From positions 30,415,696-30,479,695 of the forward strand of contig CM066312.1 in assembly GCA_033807775.1 (NCBI GenBank): 64,000 bases of DNA. The letters are read 5' to 3'. This DNA comes from Saussurea involucrata (Eukaryota; Streptophyta; Magnoliopsida; Asterales; Asteraceae). Below the pieces are notes generated by a model. The model did no database searches, was not told where the DNA came from, and was given only the letters and a program-made list of their open reading frames with translations. This document shows positions 43,918-56,000 of this stretch, one piece after another; positions within the stretch are counted from its first letter, which is position 1, and every line of letters starts with the position of its first letter. The position numbers and the translations under genes are program-made.

Positions 43918-43929
43918 GCTCTGATACCA
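43918..43929 (-). other. Primer-binding site of element A (initiator Met-tRNA)
   Basis: Reverse complement of TGGTATCAGAGC, 2-3 nt inside the 5' LTR end at 43932. Confidence 0.92.
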
Positions 43930-43931
43930 CT

Positions 43932-44897
43932 TGTTGGTCCCGAAGGCCTATACAAGTTTGTAGAAGGGGGGGGGGTTGAATACAAACACACATATTTTAC
44001 TTTTCTAAATTGTTTATTGATAAATCATTAACAATTTACAGCTTGTTGCGGAAACAAGATTAAGGATAAACCTAAATCTAAACAAGTTGGAACACTAAGG
44101 TTTCTTGCACTAAGAGAGATAAGGAAATTACTAATAATAACCTATCTTGAGATAGGAGATTGAACTTGTCCAGAGTTAGCAAGTTACTTCAAATGAAGTG
44201 GGTTCATCTCTTTATATACTGCATGCATTTAACGCAAGTCAGTATACACTTTACACGTGTCATCAGCTGGTTGGTTGCATGTCATTGACCTTGGTTGACA
44301 ACCTTAGTAGCCGCATGGATGAACAGTGTAGTATCAGAGTGGTTGTACGATTTCAGACAGTCGGAGGTTCTTTTTTGACATTTCGTACGAAGTCGTGGTA
44401 GGGGGGTTAAGACAAAAGTACTTTGTACGGAGGACTTCATGATCAGCTTTCGTTGATTCAGAGCGTTATCATTTTCTATTCAGCGAATGATAAAGTTCAG
44501 CGATAGCTGAAGTCTTGTACTTGATACTTCACGTTGAGTGGACAAATCTGAGTCTTCGCTGATCCGCATCAGTTCATTAGGAGACTTGTCGCTGGTTCTT
44601 GAGCCTCATCTTCGACTTCAGCGTAGAAACTTTGTTGACGTGAATCTTGTCTTCAGGGATCATAAGTAAACAACTAACTTATCAGCGATCATCATGATGA
44701 CTGAACAGACTCAGAGCATTAATAGTGAACAGTGTTCGCTGAATGTTTAATTTAAAGAGCGAGAGTTCCTATCAGCGGTACTGTAAGATCTTAGTACTTA
44801 TCAGCGATAGTGAAACTCTGATACATATTGTTTACTTACAATTTTCACTAAGTATAAGAGAGGGTCATTATCAAATCACTGAGGGTTTGAATCAACA
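43932..44897 (-). repeat. Element A 5' LTR
   Basis: 966 bp, reading TGTTGATTC...GGGACCAACA on the minus strand and highly similar to the C LTRs. TATATAAAG is at 44218-44210 on the minus strand. The G run near 43966 (10 G on plus) corresponds to the poly-C of C. The right flank CAATC (44898-44902) would be the target duplication; its partner is outside the window. Confidence 0.93.
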
Positions 44898-46037
44898 CAA
44901 TCTCCTATTTACAAAATTGATCCCTCAATTTTTCCTCTAGTTTCTCGTTAAACCATCACTTATGATGTTTAACAAACTTTCCCTCTAACTATATAATTCT
45001 TGCAGTTTTAGTCTGGACTTTGTGTGCGACCGGATATGATAATGCCAATAATTAATTATTTTGTGTCAACGGGCATATCTCCAACAGTTTCTATTTGTGT
45101 CGTCAACTTAAACTAACATAACCTAAGAAACATATTGGGAAAAGTTAGATGAAATTGAAGTAGAGAAACATACCTGCAACTTAACCTATTATGTTTCTTT
45201 TTTTTCTTCATTTCATGTATTCTGACTTGCTATTGGAAGATGATATGTTGAAGATGGTGAAATATACATAAAGGAAGGTTACCAGAAAATAAATAAGATG
45301 AGAAAATAAACAACGAAATGCATGAAACCGCACCTAATTTCCTATAATCATCCTTCGAATTTATCTCGTTCCTTCTGTAAATTCCCAGTTTGGGTCTTTA
45401 AAACCAACAATTTCTTAAAACCAGAAACATCGTAGAACACAATTTGGTTGTGTAATTCAGTCTCTACTTGACACCAAGAAAAGTTAAAGGACGGAGGGCA
45501 GCCCAGGATAGGGCAAAACATGGAGATGGAAAGAGAGTAAACAAAAGACTCCTTTTGTCATCTCCCCAATACCATGACCTACATATCCTTACAATATTGA
45601 AACACATAAATGGTAAACGTTCGGAAAACATCTGAAGTGAATTTTTCATGTCATACAAATAATAAATAAAAACACGGAACTTGATATATCAGTTCCAAAT
45701 CAATATATATATTAAAGAAGAAACCACCATGTATGAGGTGGCATAATGTGGTTTGAGTATTCATCAAAACTTGAAAATGGTGTGTTTTGGCTATCCCACA
45801 TTGGTGAGAAATAAAAAGTTTGAATGTTTGAAATGTGTATATATTAAAGGAGAAACCACCATGTATGAGGTGGCATAATGTGGTTTGAGTATTCATCAAA
45901 ACTTGAAATATGGTGTGTTTTGGCTATCCCACATTGGTGAGAAAAAGAAAGTTTGAAACAGTGAAACGTGTATAAGAAATGAGGAGATCAATCTTTTGTA
46001 GCAAGTGATAGTGTTGGCCCACATTAGTAAACCTTTT
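44898..46037. other. Interval without a recognisable gene between elements A and E
   Basis: The only stretch in the window not assigned to an LTR element. It is AT-rich with no convincing ORF. Its right part holds a tandem duplication (next entry). It may be older host or decayed repeat DNA. Confidence 0.6.
45702..45965. repeat. Two tandem copies of a 132-bp unit
   Basis: AAACCACCATGTATGAGGTGG occurs at 45721 and 45853, and the units match almost throughout, each including GGCTATCCCACATTGGTGAGAAA. A weak third copy of the CCCACATT part follows near 46020. Confidence 0.9.
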
Positions 46038-46768
46038 TGTTGGTTCCTGTTTTGCTTAACAATGATGATTCTATCTAATTAGTTCAAACAATATGTAATG
46101 CGGAAGCGTTTTAACGAACTAACAGATATAATGAGGTAGAATAACACACAATATCAAATATATGAAGTGTAAAATAACACAGATAAATAGCTCAATAATT
46201 CACTGTATTTGATATAATAAGAACACCAAGAACACCGAAAGGTTTGATAAGAAGCTGCTCTAAAGGTGTGTGTGTCGTGCTAAAGGGGACAAGATCTAGA
46301 TACTAAGGATGGTAGGTACTAAGACACTGCTTGGAACAGTTGCTGGAAGGTACAAAACACTATTCTGGAACTGTTGCAGATACAACGTTCATTAAATGCT
46401 CTGTATTCTGCTTTAGGCTGAAACCTATCAGAGTTTGACACGTGGAGTTGTCAGGTCACGCCTTTGTACGAGTGATCTTCAGAACCTTCGAATGGAAGAA
46501 ACAGTGTGAAGTACGATTGTCCTTGTATAGATCTTTTGTCTTCTTACCACAGAGGTTATGTCAAGTATGACAGAGGTTCTGTGGCCTTGTCCGCAGAGAA
46601 GAGTCTTCTGGCGATTCTTTATCTTCGGTCTTCTCGGTTACTCGGCAGAGCCTCTGTCGAAGACTTCTATGCTTTGGTCTTCTCGGTTACTCGGCAGAGC
46701 CTCTGTCGAAGACTTCTATACTTAGCATATTTTTCAATACTTCTATAAACAGAGGATTAGAGCTAACA
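46038..46768 (-). repeat. Element E 3' LTR
   Basis: About 731 bp. On the minus strand it starts TGTTAGCTCTAATCC, right after the polypurine tract, and ends near 46038; the left end is set by the TG dinucleotide and is less certain. It contains a 44-bp direct repeat (46627-46670 and 46676-46719) and a CCACGTGTC G-box on the minus strand near 46440. Confidence 0.72.
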
Positions 46769-46780
46769 AACCCCCCCTAA
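46769..46780 (-). other. Polypurine tract of element E
   Basis: Minus strand TTAGGGGGGGTT next to the LTR start TGTTAGC. Confidence 0.8.
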
Positions 46781-46954
46781 GTATTGAAAAATAAAAAATT
46801 GAAAAATGAAAGGTTTTCTAGGCTAAGTACATGACAAGAGGTGAAAATATGTACCTCAAAAGATTTTACCTTCTTTCATATAAAATTATGCCAGAGGCAC
46901 TTACACTTGATTACATTTATGAAAGGAAAGATTTGCAGAGGTTGGTAGAGGATA

Positions 46955-49900
46955 TCAGACTTTGGCGTCTTTGAAGTCGTTGAAACTTCTGTTATCGAAT
47001 CCTAATTCCTTAAGCTCGTGATAGAAGCTGATGCAGAGGTTTCGGAAGTTGATTGTTGAATAGATGACTTCTATCAGTCTATCTGTAATACCCCGATCCA
47101 TTTGTTCTGTTCCTCTGTGCTCTACGAGGCTTGCTTTGAACTCTGTCAAAGTACTTGTTGCATACTTCTGACAGTCCATCTCTATGAATAGTCTTGACTT
47201 CCCAGCAGGATCTTGATAGACTAACCCGACTCTTGGAGATGTAATGATCGAGTTTGGTATGGCAGGGGATGGGCAGTTGTCTTCTGGTGGTCGGAGAGCA
47301 AGGTTTCTTACTCCGAGATCTCGTGCTAATTGGAAGTCGACAAGGCTATACAACAGAAGTTTCTCACGCATGGCTTTCCTTATTACCCTGTATGCCCTTC
47401 GATGTGCATCTGTTGTGAAGTTCTCTTTTGTCCAGAGGAGAAGGTCGGGTAGGTCGTAGAGATTTAGATTTCTCAGATCAGCATCTGAGAATTGATTCAT
47501 GGTTCTGTTCTCCCTTTTGACCTTATATATGTTATAGGAAACCTTAGGTATGGTTCTGGTTTGAGAAAACTTACAGTATATGACCTTGTCAATTTTTTCG
47601 ATTGAGAAGACTTCATGTTTAGGCTTGGGTTTTGTTCTTGGGAAGATGTTCTCGAGGTCAGCACGAAGTTCGGGATCTTCGACCATTGGTGGCATTGGAT
47701 CTCTGGCAGTTCTGTTGTAGAGATACCTGTACACCACTTCTTCCATTTGAGGTGGAGGTGCACCAGGTGGAGGCATGGGTCTGCGCATAACATCCATTTT
47801 CTTCTTAATTTCTGCCACACGATCCTATGTGAGTTTTTTCTTTGGATCTAGAACCGGTATGTTTGACAGAGGGGTGGCACCTAAAGCCCAGTCTTCTTCT
47901 TCTGGTTTTGGTGTAACATAAGCATCGAATGAGCTTTTCATGAGCTTCTCTGTTGGTTGATGCTTATGTTTCTTCTTCTTGGGTTCCTCTGTCATGATCC
48001 CCTTGCCTTTGTCTTTTGCCTTCGGCTGAAGATCTTCTTGTAGAGATGGGGTTGCCTCTGTGGGATTTGTCTTTTGGATTTCTGAGCGTGCCTCTGAAGT
48101 TTTGGGGGTTGCCTCTGTAGGTTTTGGCATTTGTGTTTCTGAGGACTTTGTTGGTGATGTGGGTTTTGTTGGTGAGGCTTCTGTGGTTTTGCTCAGATGT
48201 TTTCTTTTGTGAGCAATGGTCTTGGTTCTGGTTTTGGGTGTGGGAGATAGAGGTTTTATTGTTGCAGCTACTGGTGTTTTTGGTGTTGGAGAGGGGAGTT
48301 CTTCTGGTGATTTTGGTTTTGGTGATTGGGATGGTTGATCTTCTTCGGAGGATGTTAGAATTTGGAATTCTTCACGGGTTGAGACATCTGCTCCGAATAC
48401 AGAGGTTGTTTCCACAGAGGTGGGTGTTGCGTCTGTGGTCTTCTGTTGTTGATCTTGGTTGGTTTCAGGTACTTGGGTTTGGATTGGGGTTTGGATTGGG
48501 GTTTCCACAGAGGTGGTTGTAGCCTCTGTGGTTTGTTGCTGGTTTCCTTCTTGGGTTTGAGTTGTTGGGGGGACTTGGTTCAGGGGTTCTGCGAATACAG
48601 GTGGTTCTGGTAGACCTCTGCTTGCAGCTTTCTCCCTTAGTTTTTCCCTTTGATTCTCCCCCTCAGGATGATCTGATGAATCGTCAGAGTCATCATCAGA
48701 GTCATCCTGACCCTTATCTTTAGTACCCTCTGCTCTACATGAAGCCTCGGGTTTCTTGGGTGGTACTGCCCCTGCGGCTATCATCTTGGCGCCTAGATCG
48801 TCACAGAGGCCAAGAAGGGTCTGGACCTCTGCTTCTGTCTTGAAGCGCATTTTGCCCACACTTGTCTTGAATTCTTTGACATAGTTTGCGTTGGCAGCAG
48901 TGAAGGCTCGGATGAATTCTGTCATTTGATCTAGTATTCCTTGCCCAAGCTCTGTCAGCTGAGCTCTGGTCATATTGTCAGAAGGCTTCATGGCCAGAGT
49001 TTGTTGCATAGTTTGCTCTTGAACTTCCTCTAATGCCTTCTTTAGGTCTTCAGGTGTAAGGCCCTTAGAGGTGGAGGCTTTGGCATTCATCGTTTCAAGG
49101 AAGAGTTTGATAGAGGTTTTGAATGCAGAGATGGCGGCTTTCCCGAATTCAGTGGCAGCAGATGCAGCAGAGGTATCAGCAGTTGTTCTCATCTGGGCTA
49201 AGGCATTTTGCACCTCTGTGGACAGGTTGTCCATTTTGGTGTTCAGGTTTGTGAGTGCCCTGGATGTAGAATCTGCAAAAGAATTAAAAGAGCTTTTCAA
49301 CTCTTTTAATGTATTGTCCACATAGGTGACAAGGGTTTGGAACTCTTCCCTTGATACATGTGGACTTGGTGTAACCTATGGGGAACACATTCATCCCCAG
49401 AGTGAGTCCCTATTCCTTGGACACCTTCTTTCGCCCTTGTTTGTACGTTGGGGGCGGAAGGATTTCCCTCTGATCCTCGAGCAGAGGTATCTTGTGCCTC
49501 ACACTCTACAGAAGTTCTGGTAAAGACATTGTATTGATCCACTTCAGAGGTGGGTACAAGATTATCCTTAGGTTGACTCGGAGACTTGTCTAAAGTCTCT
49601 CCGTCTTTGTGCATTCTAAGCTCCTCTAAAGAGCTGTTTGGACGTATAGTAGTGTGCGTGGCAGAGGAAACAAATTCCTCTGTAAGATTAGCGATTGTGG
49701 TCTGGGGCAATGGACCACGAACTAAGGGTAAGTCCTTTTGAGAGGACTCCCCTGGAATGGTTTCCCCGACTAAGATTGGCACAGAGGTAGAAAGAGTTAC
49801 CTCTGCCCGGTCTGTTTGGGTTGGGGTCGAGCCGTGCTGCTCTTGTTCAATATTACCTTCTGCCACTAGACTGGCGGTAATAGATATGTGGGGTGCACTA

Positions 49901-52013
49901 GGAGTTGGTTGTGGGAGTGTGCCTCTTCTATTCCAGGCTTCAGTTCTAGTTTCTGCTTCTGTGGAGCATCCAACCACTTCTTCTCCATCTATAGTCTCAA
50001 CCTCTGTCGCTACCCTATGGCTCGGTGCTTCTACCCTGACTTCTGTGCTTTTCCCTAGGTTATCATAGCAGGAACGAGTCCCAATCAGTTGCATGATATG
50101 TGGATGATAAAGACCTTTTCTTATTTGGTATGCTTCCTCTTCATCAGAATCTACCTCTGAGACTTCTACCCTAGTACCTCCAGTTTCAACCATCTCCTCT
50201 GTTGGATCTCCTAACATGGTGTCCATCTGATGGTCTTCTGTGGCTCCCTCTTTCTGTGGGCTTGCCCTTAGCACATCAAAACCAGGTTGTGTGAAAGGGT
50301 TCTGTAGAACTTCTTGTGTGGCACCTTGAGTGCTCTTCGGGGTTTCGTCATCGTCATCTAAGTCAGGAGAGATTCTGAAGTTTGGAGCTTCTGTTGACTG
50401 ATGGGAGAAGGCTTCTGCGTTCCAGCCAGAAGTGTCTAGAGTGTCGGCGATTTCGGGGTACTCAAGGAAGGAATTGAAGTCGCCCTGATGGTCTGCATAG
50501 TTGATGGGTGACGGTGATTGCAGAGGTTGGTTTTGGACTTCTTCTGCTATTTCAGCTTCCTCTGTGATAGTCTGCAGAGGAGTATTAGGCTTCTTTGATT
50601 TCTTCTTGCTCCTCCTTTTCTTAGGTTTGGGGGCACCCTCCTCAGAAGACTTATGTTTTCTTTTCTTCTTTTCTTTTGGAGGAGGGGGAGGTGCAGAGGA
50701 TCCAACCACGGTTTCGTGTGGTGGGGATTGTTGAGCTTCAGCAACACTGGTAGAGGTTCTCTCTGTCGTTTTTCTCTTGTGTGCTTTCTTCTTCTTTTTC
50801 TTGGGAGTGGTGGCAGAGGTTTTGCTCTTTGTTGAAGGGGAGAGAATCGCTTCCCTCTGAGCTTGAAAGTTGGCATGTACAAGCTGATGTTTGGCCAAAG
50901 CTGCAGCCCATTGCTCATCTAACATCATATCTACAACCCTAGTTCCTAATGGGGCTCCTAGACGTGGGGGTGTCACAGGACTCGGTTCTGGAGTCCTATG
51001 ATCGCGTATGTATTATAACTTAAGGGTCTTGTCTATAGCGTATCCCAGAAGTTTCTTTGGCAGAGGTCTGCAGAATGGGTATTCATCTTCGTGCTCTGTT
51101 GGGGAGTTTTTGTTCAGGGATAAATTCTGGTCGTTGGTCCCTCCATTGGCCATTTTTGTAGACGGAGCAGAGGCTCTAGTAGTATACCCAGAATACGTTG
51201 ATATTGCAGAGGAGGTAGAGCATCTTTCGACCGTCCCTTGGCCTTCTGAGAGGAGATCCTTCTGTCAATGGTGTTGACCATTTCTTGCATTATGATGGTG
51301 GAATAGTCCAGAGGTAGATCATAATATACCCCGTACATTATGGTCAAGATTTGGTGAGAAGTTTGGTCTGGACTACCCACCTTCCCTGTTAGGCACCGAT
51401 TTAGGATTGAGAAGAGCGTATTCCACAGAGGAGGAAATCGACTTCTTCTGAAATCGTTTCTTTTCCTTAGGGTTGTGTTGTACCCCAACATTTCAACAAA
51501 ACGACAGATCTCTTCGTCTGTAGGTTCCCCTGCGTACTTCTTTATACCTAGTAGTCCTCTGGTTGGTAGGCTGAACTCTAGTGAGAACATGGTTCTGTTG
51601 AATTTGAGTTCGAGGTGTTCGGATTTGTCTGGTTTGGAGATGTAGCCCTTGATTTGTCTATCTTCGGGGTCAAATCTGCTGCTTTGCCAGAATTGATTGA
51701 GATATCTGGCAGGGATTTTATTGACGGTGTTGGATAACAGGGGGTAAAGGTAATGATTCTCCAGAATGTGAAGAAGGATGGCATGTGCTTCCCCAAAAGC
51801 GGTTTTTGAGGGAACAAGGTAGTAGTTGTTGGGTTTCAAAGGAAGAACACGTTCAAAGTGTTCATGAGCAATGAAGTTTAGAAGATGGGTGGTCGGAGCA
51901 AAATCTGCTTCATCGCCGGAGTGGTCTTGTTCTAGGTTTCTGGCAATTTCTTGGTTTTGGGAGTTCTCGGAATGAGATGGAGAGTTAACTGGAGCGTTGG
52001 AGGTGGAAGCCAT
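46955..52013 (-). pseudogene. Element E ORF3: unknown-function protein, several breaks
   Basis: The minus-strand ATG at 52013 opens 299 codons with the conserved N-terminal domain: YLNQFWQSSR, MLGYNTTL, FPPLWNTLF, NRCLTGKVGSPDQTS, LDYSTIIMQEMV. The frame is then lost near 51110 and coding continues in other frames: 50976-49306 (basic cluster TPKKKKKKAHKRKT and a long acidic/Thr-rich linker), 49321-47825 (coiled coil DNTLKELKSSFNSF, then Thr/Pro/Glu-rich repeats), and, after a TAG at 47825-47827 in the same frame, 47818-46955 with the C-terminal domain (FSDADLRNLNLYDL, DFQLARDLGV, VGLVYQDPAGK, QKYATSTL). Total length would be about 1650 residues, similar to ORF3 of D. No signal peptide or membrane span. 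At least two frameshifts and one stop make it non-functional. Confidence 0.85.
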
Positions 52014-53427
52014 TGGATTAATCTTGAAGAAAGAGAGTAGAAAATGGAAGTTGAAGGTTTTTGCAAGGTTCGCCGGAGAAGATGAAGAGAGTAAGTTCGT
52101 AAACGTTTAGAGGTAATGGTAAGTTGGGTTTTATACTAAAGAGAATGGTAGAATCTGAAAGGGTAAATACGTGAAAGTGAATAAAATTTGGGATCCGTAA
52201 TTGAGTATATACGGCTGGTTCAACTTTCCAGGAGAACGTGTGCCACACCCGTCCAATGTGAGAATGCCACGTCAGAAGTGTCAGAACACGATTAGACGTC
52301 TTGTGCGGCCCATTAATGCTTGGTGCGTGGGCATATCTCCTTTGTGAGTTCTGTCACTCGCAGTAAATAACCCATACTGGTACATAATTTCCATAAAAGT
52401 TCAAGTGTCGGAGTCAACAGAGGCTCTGTGGTGAAGTGAGCTCTGTGATCTTAAACTTGTCTTTTTGTCTCCTCTTTATGCTTGTACCTTTCCCAAAAAC
52501 GTTTGAAAGATCATTGGAGAGGATCGATAGATCTTTAGTACAAAATTTTCATTTACAGAGGCTTTGAGGCTCTGTTGAGGCCAACAGAGGCTCTGAGAGT
52601 GAAAATTTCTCATAACTAAAAATTTAGAGAACTTTTTTATCATCCAAGGTTTTCATTGTGTTAAACACTGTTTTTAGGACATATTTGGAAATTTGTGTCT
52701 TGGAAAACTGTTTTGGAAATGGATTTTGTTCGAGGCATACTCTTAGACTGTCTAGTTTGGGAGACAGAGACTCTTTGGTGGAGTGAGCTCTTTGCCCATA
52801 AGACTTTCTTCCAGTATCCTTGTGTGTGCATTTGTACGTATAAATGCTTAAAGAAGACATTTAAGGTTGATCGATAGAGTTTCCTTATGAAATTTGCGTT
52901 TCTAGAGGATCCGACTTACAGAGGCTCTGTTGAGCTCAGCAGAAGCTCTATGACCTTACATTTCCCATAACGGAAGGCTCGAAAATCTTTTTGATCATTT
53001 CTTGTTTGGAATGTCTTAAACAGTGTTTATAGGACGTATTTTGAAATTTGTGTCCTAGAAAATTGTTTTCAAAAAGGATTTGTACGAGTTACTCACCTTT
53101 GGTTCTCCTTTGTTTGGCAAAAATACCTGACTTCTGTAGATATGGTTGATCATATCTCTTCTTTGGCTCCCCCTTGAATGATCAACCTCTGTAGATCAGT
53201 TCAAGGTCTCCTTCTGCTCCCCCTTGACCTATGCTTGGCTCAAATAAGATAAGTTGTGCACGGAACATAGGTTAAGGTTATCAGAGGTTCTGTGGAGATT
53301 GTCATACTCTGAGCAATCCCACAGAAGCTCTGTTGGTTATAGAACTTTTGATTATTAAGAATTTACATACAGAAGAGTTTAAATATATACATATTTACAA
53401 GAGGATCAAATCTTACTTACAGAGGGT
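52014..53427 (-). other. Element E pol-ORF3 spacer
   Basis: No supported gene. Scattered CAGAGGCTCTG words (for example near 52425, 52588, 52918) and GCTCCCCCTTGA strings near 53170 and 53218. TATAAAA for ORF3 lies at 52135-52129 (minus). Confidence 0.75.
52129..52135 (-). promoter_or_regulatory. Putative TATA box for ORF3 of element E
   Basis: TATAAAA on the minus strand, 122 bp before the ORF3 ATG; ACGT-core sequences (ACGTGTGCC, GCCACGTCAG) lie 95-140 bp further upstream. Confidence 0.48.
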
Positions 53428-56000
53428 TCAATTCATGTTTATCATTCCCAACTTACCCACCAAAAAAAGGAATCTTTTCTCATCTAGTGCCTTGGTGAAT
53501 AAGTCTGCAAGATGGTATTCAGTGGACACAAAATGCATTTCGATTGTGCCATGTTCAACATGATGCTTCAGAAAGTGATAACGAATATCGATATGCTTTG
53601 TTTTTTAGTGTTGTACTGGATTGGCAGAGATTGCTATGGCACTTTTGGAATCACAGAGGATGGGAATCTTGTATATGTTGTACCCATAGTCCTTGAGCTG
53701 AGTTTTCATCCATAGAACTTGAGAGCAACAGCTAGCAGCAGCAACATATTCCGCTTCTGCTGTAGAAGTAGACACACGGTTCTGCTTCTTCGAAGTCCAG
53801 CTGACTAGTTTACCTCCCAGGAATTGACAACTCCCAGAGGTGCTCTTTCGATCAAGCTTGCATCCTCCATAATCTGAATCTGTGTATGCCTTAAGACCAA
53901 AACAAGAGTTCTTCGGATACCAGAGTCTAAGATTTTTGGTCCCTTTAAGGTATCTGAAGATCCTCTTTACAACAATATAGTGGGATTCCTTTGGGTTAGC
54001 TTGATATCTTGCACATAGGTATGTGGCATACATTATGTCAGGTCTACTTGCGGTTAAGTATAAAAGGGACCCAATCATACCTCTGTGGAGTTTGCACTCT
54101 ACAGATGTGCCATTTGGATCTGAGAATAAATTATTTCCAGTGGCCATTGGGGTCTTCATTACAGAGGCATCAGAGAGACTGTATTTTGAAAGTATGTCAG
54201 AGACATATTTAACTTGATTTATAAAAATTCCCTCTGATAATTGTATTACTTGGAGTCCGAGGAAGAAAGTTAATTCTCCCATCATACTCATTTCAAACTC
54301 ACTCTGCGTGAGTTTTTCGAAATCTTTGCACTGTTGTGCATTTGTAGACCCAAAAATAATGTCATCCACATAAATCTGTACAAGCAGAATCTCATCACCT
54401 TTTCTTTTGTAAAACAAAGTAGTATCTGTCGTACCTCTGTCGTAATCATTATTGAGAAGAAAAGTTGAAAGTCGTTCGTACCATGCTCTTGGAGCCTGTT
54501 TCAGTCCATACAGAGCTTTGTCGAGATAATAGACATATCTTGGGTACTTGGAGCTTTCAAACCCTGGTGGTTGTTGGACGTATACTTCTTCTTGGATTTC
54601 ACCATTCAGAAAGGCAGATTTTACATCCATCTGAAAGACTTTGAAACCTCTGTGGGCTGCGAAGGCTAAGAAGATCCTTATTGCTTCAAGCCGTGCGACA
54701 GGGGCAAAAGTTTCATCGTAATCAATGCCTTCTTCTTGGCGATATCCCTTGGCCAACAATCTTGCTTTGTTTCTAATGACCATCCCATCCTCGTCCTTCT
54801 TGTTTCTGAAGACCCATTTTGTCCCTATGGCTTGTTTCCCTAGTGGCAGAGGTACTAGGGTCCATACTTTGTTTCTCTCAAACTGTAGAATCTCTTCTTG
54901 CATAGCATCTACCCAGTTTGGATCATCTAGGGCTTCAGAGATTTTTTTTGGCTCGATCACACTGATAAAATTTGTAAAGAAACAAAAATTAGCAGTGGCT
55001 GATCTTGTTTTGACCTTTTCAGAAGGGTCCCCGATTATAAGGCTTAGAGGATGGCTTTTCGTCCACTGTGTTGTTCTTGGAAGATGGTCATTTGAGTCAT
55101 CAAGATTAACTTCTATGATTGCACACTGCGGTTCTGGTGCAACCTCTGTTGTTGATGGTACATCTGTGCTTATGCTTGGTTCTTCAGCTTGTGGGATGAT
55201 TGGAATAAGAGTTGGAATTTGTTCCTCTGAGGAAGTAGAGACTGAGTCTTCATTTTCCTCTGGTATTGATTCCTCTGTAGTCGCTGGAGTAGGTATTTCA
55301 GGAGCCTCTGTTGTTGAATCTTTGGTCGTTTCATCTTCTGTTGGATCCCCCGCAACATGTGCATCTGTATGATTCACAGAAGAGGATGAAGTATTTAATG
55401 GACCAGTTAGAGATATACCTGACTCAGTCTGGTTTGCAGAAGATGTTTCTCCAGAGGCTCTGATGGCTCCGGCAGAGGGATCAATATCATCACGGAACAT
55501 CTCTTCAAATAGAAGATTTAAGTCTTCTTCTCTTGTCTTTGAGATGCCAGAGGATTCCTTCTTTAGACCGAGTTCTAAACTGATTTGTTCAGAAGTCTTT
55601 TGAAGGGAATCGTCAAAAGATACATTGATGCTTTCTACGATGGATCGAGACTTCAGAAGGTATGCTCTGTAAGCTTTTGAAGTGGCAGAGTATCCTATGA
55701 ACTTTCCTTCATCTGCTTTCACCTCAAACTTTCCTCTTGCTTCTCTATCATTTAAGACGAAGCACTTGCATCCAAATACATGAAATAATTTGATGTTTGG
55801 TCACCTTTTGTTGATCAAATGATATGGTGTCTTGATGTGCCTCTTTACAATGGTTGATCGATTTTGGGTGTAGCATGCGGTTGATACTGCTTCTGCCCAA
55901 AAAGACATTGGTAATCCAAATGCTGTTAGCATAGTTCTTGCAGCCTCCACAAGCGTGCGGTTCTTTCGTTCAACCACGCCATTTTGTTGTGGGGTGCCTG
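53428..56000 (-). pseudogene. pol: Element E pol: integrase C-part, reverse transcriptase, RNase H, two stops
   Basis: The visible part starts inside the integrase at [12 protein letters not shown], where F1 is inserted, and runs in one frame to TGA at 53428-53430. Stops: TGA 55801-55803 in the integrase C-terminal part and TAA 53605-53607 in RNase H just before K-T-K-H. Reverse transcriptase ([20 protein letters not shown]) and the RNase [10 protein letters not shown] and [12 protein letters not shown] motifs are otherwise intact. A Ser/Thr/Glu-rich linker sits between integrase and reverse transcriptase. The TAA is at the same codon, with the same 15 bases around it, as in element B. Confidence 0.92.

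Larger units (their letters stand above)
1..44897 (-). mobile_element. Element A: Ty1/copia LTR retrotransposon (SIRE/Maximus-like), 3' part outside the window, interrupted by B and C
   Basis: Read on the minus strand, the order is 5' LTR (44897-43932), Met-tRNA primer site, gag, pol and pol-ORF3 spacer, with ORF3 and the 3' LTR beyond the left edge. Two nested elements split it: C (30843-43822) after the first ten or so gag codons, and B (5023-29441) in the middle of gag. A and C belong to one family: their LTRs, gag, pol and spacer align closely throughout. A carries stops in gag (30450-30452, 4586-4588) and pol (2502-2504), a gag-pol junction with the stop lost and one base deleted, and a changed protease active site, so it is defective. 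Sequence between insertions belongs to A only at 1-5022, 29442-30842 and 43823-44897. Confidence 0.93.
46038..56000 (-). mobile_element. Element E: Ty1/copia retrotransposon with ORF3, 5' part cut off by F1
   Basis: Minus-strand order is pol (from 56000), spacer, ORF3, polypurine tract and 3' LTR at 46768-46038. Gag, primer site and 5' LTR are not visible; they should lie to the right of F1/F2. Pol and ORF3 contain stops and frameshifts. The family is distinct from A/C, B and D; its ORF3 is closest to that of D. The recurring word of this family is CAGAG/CTCTG. Confidence 0.88.

Noticed and set aside
44898..46037. Host gene between A and E
   Set aside because: No ORF with codon continuity or recognisable motif; short frames only.
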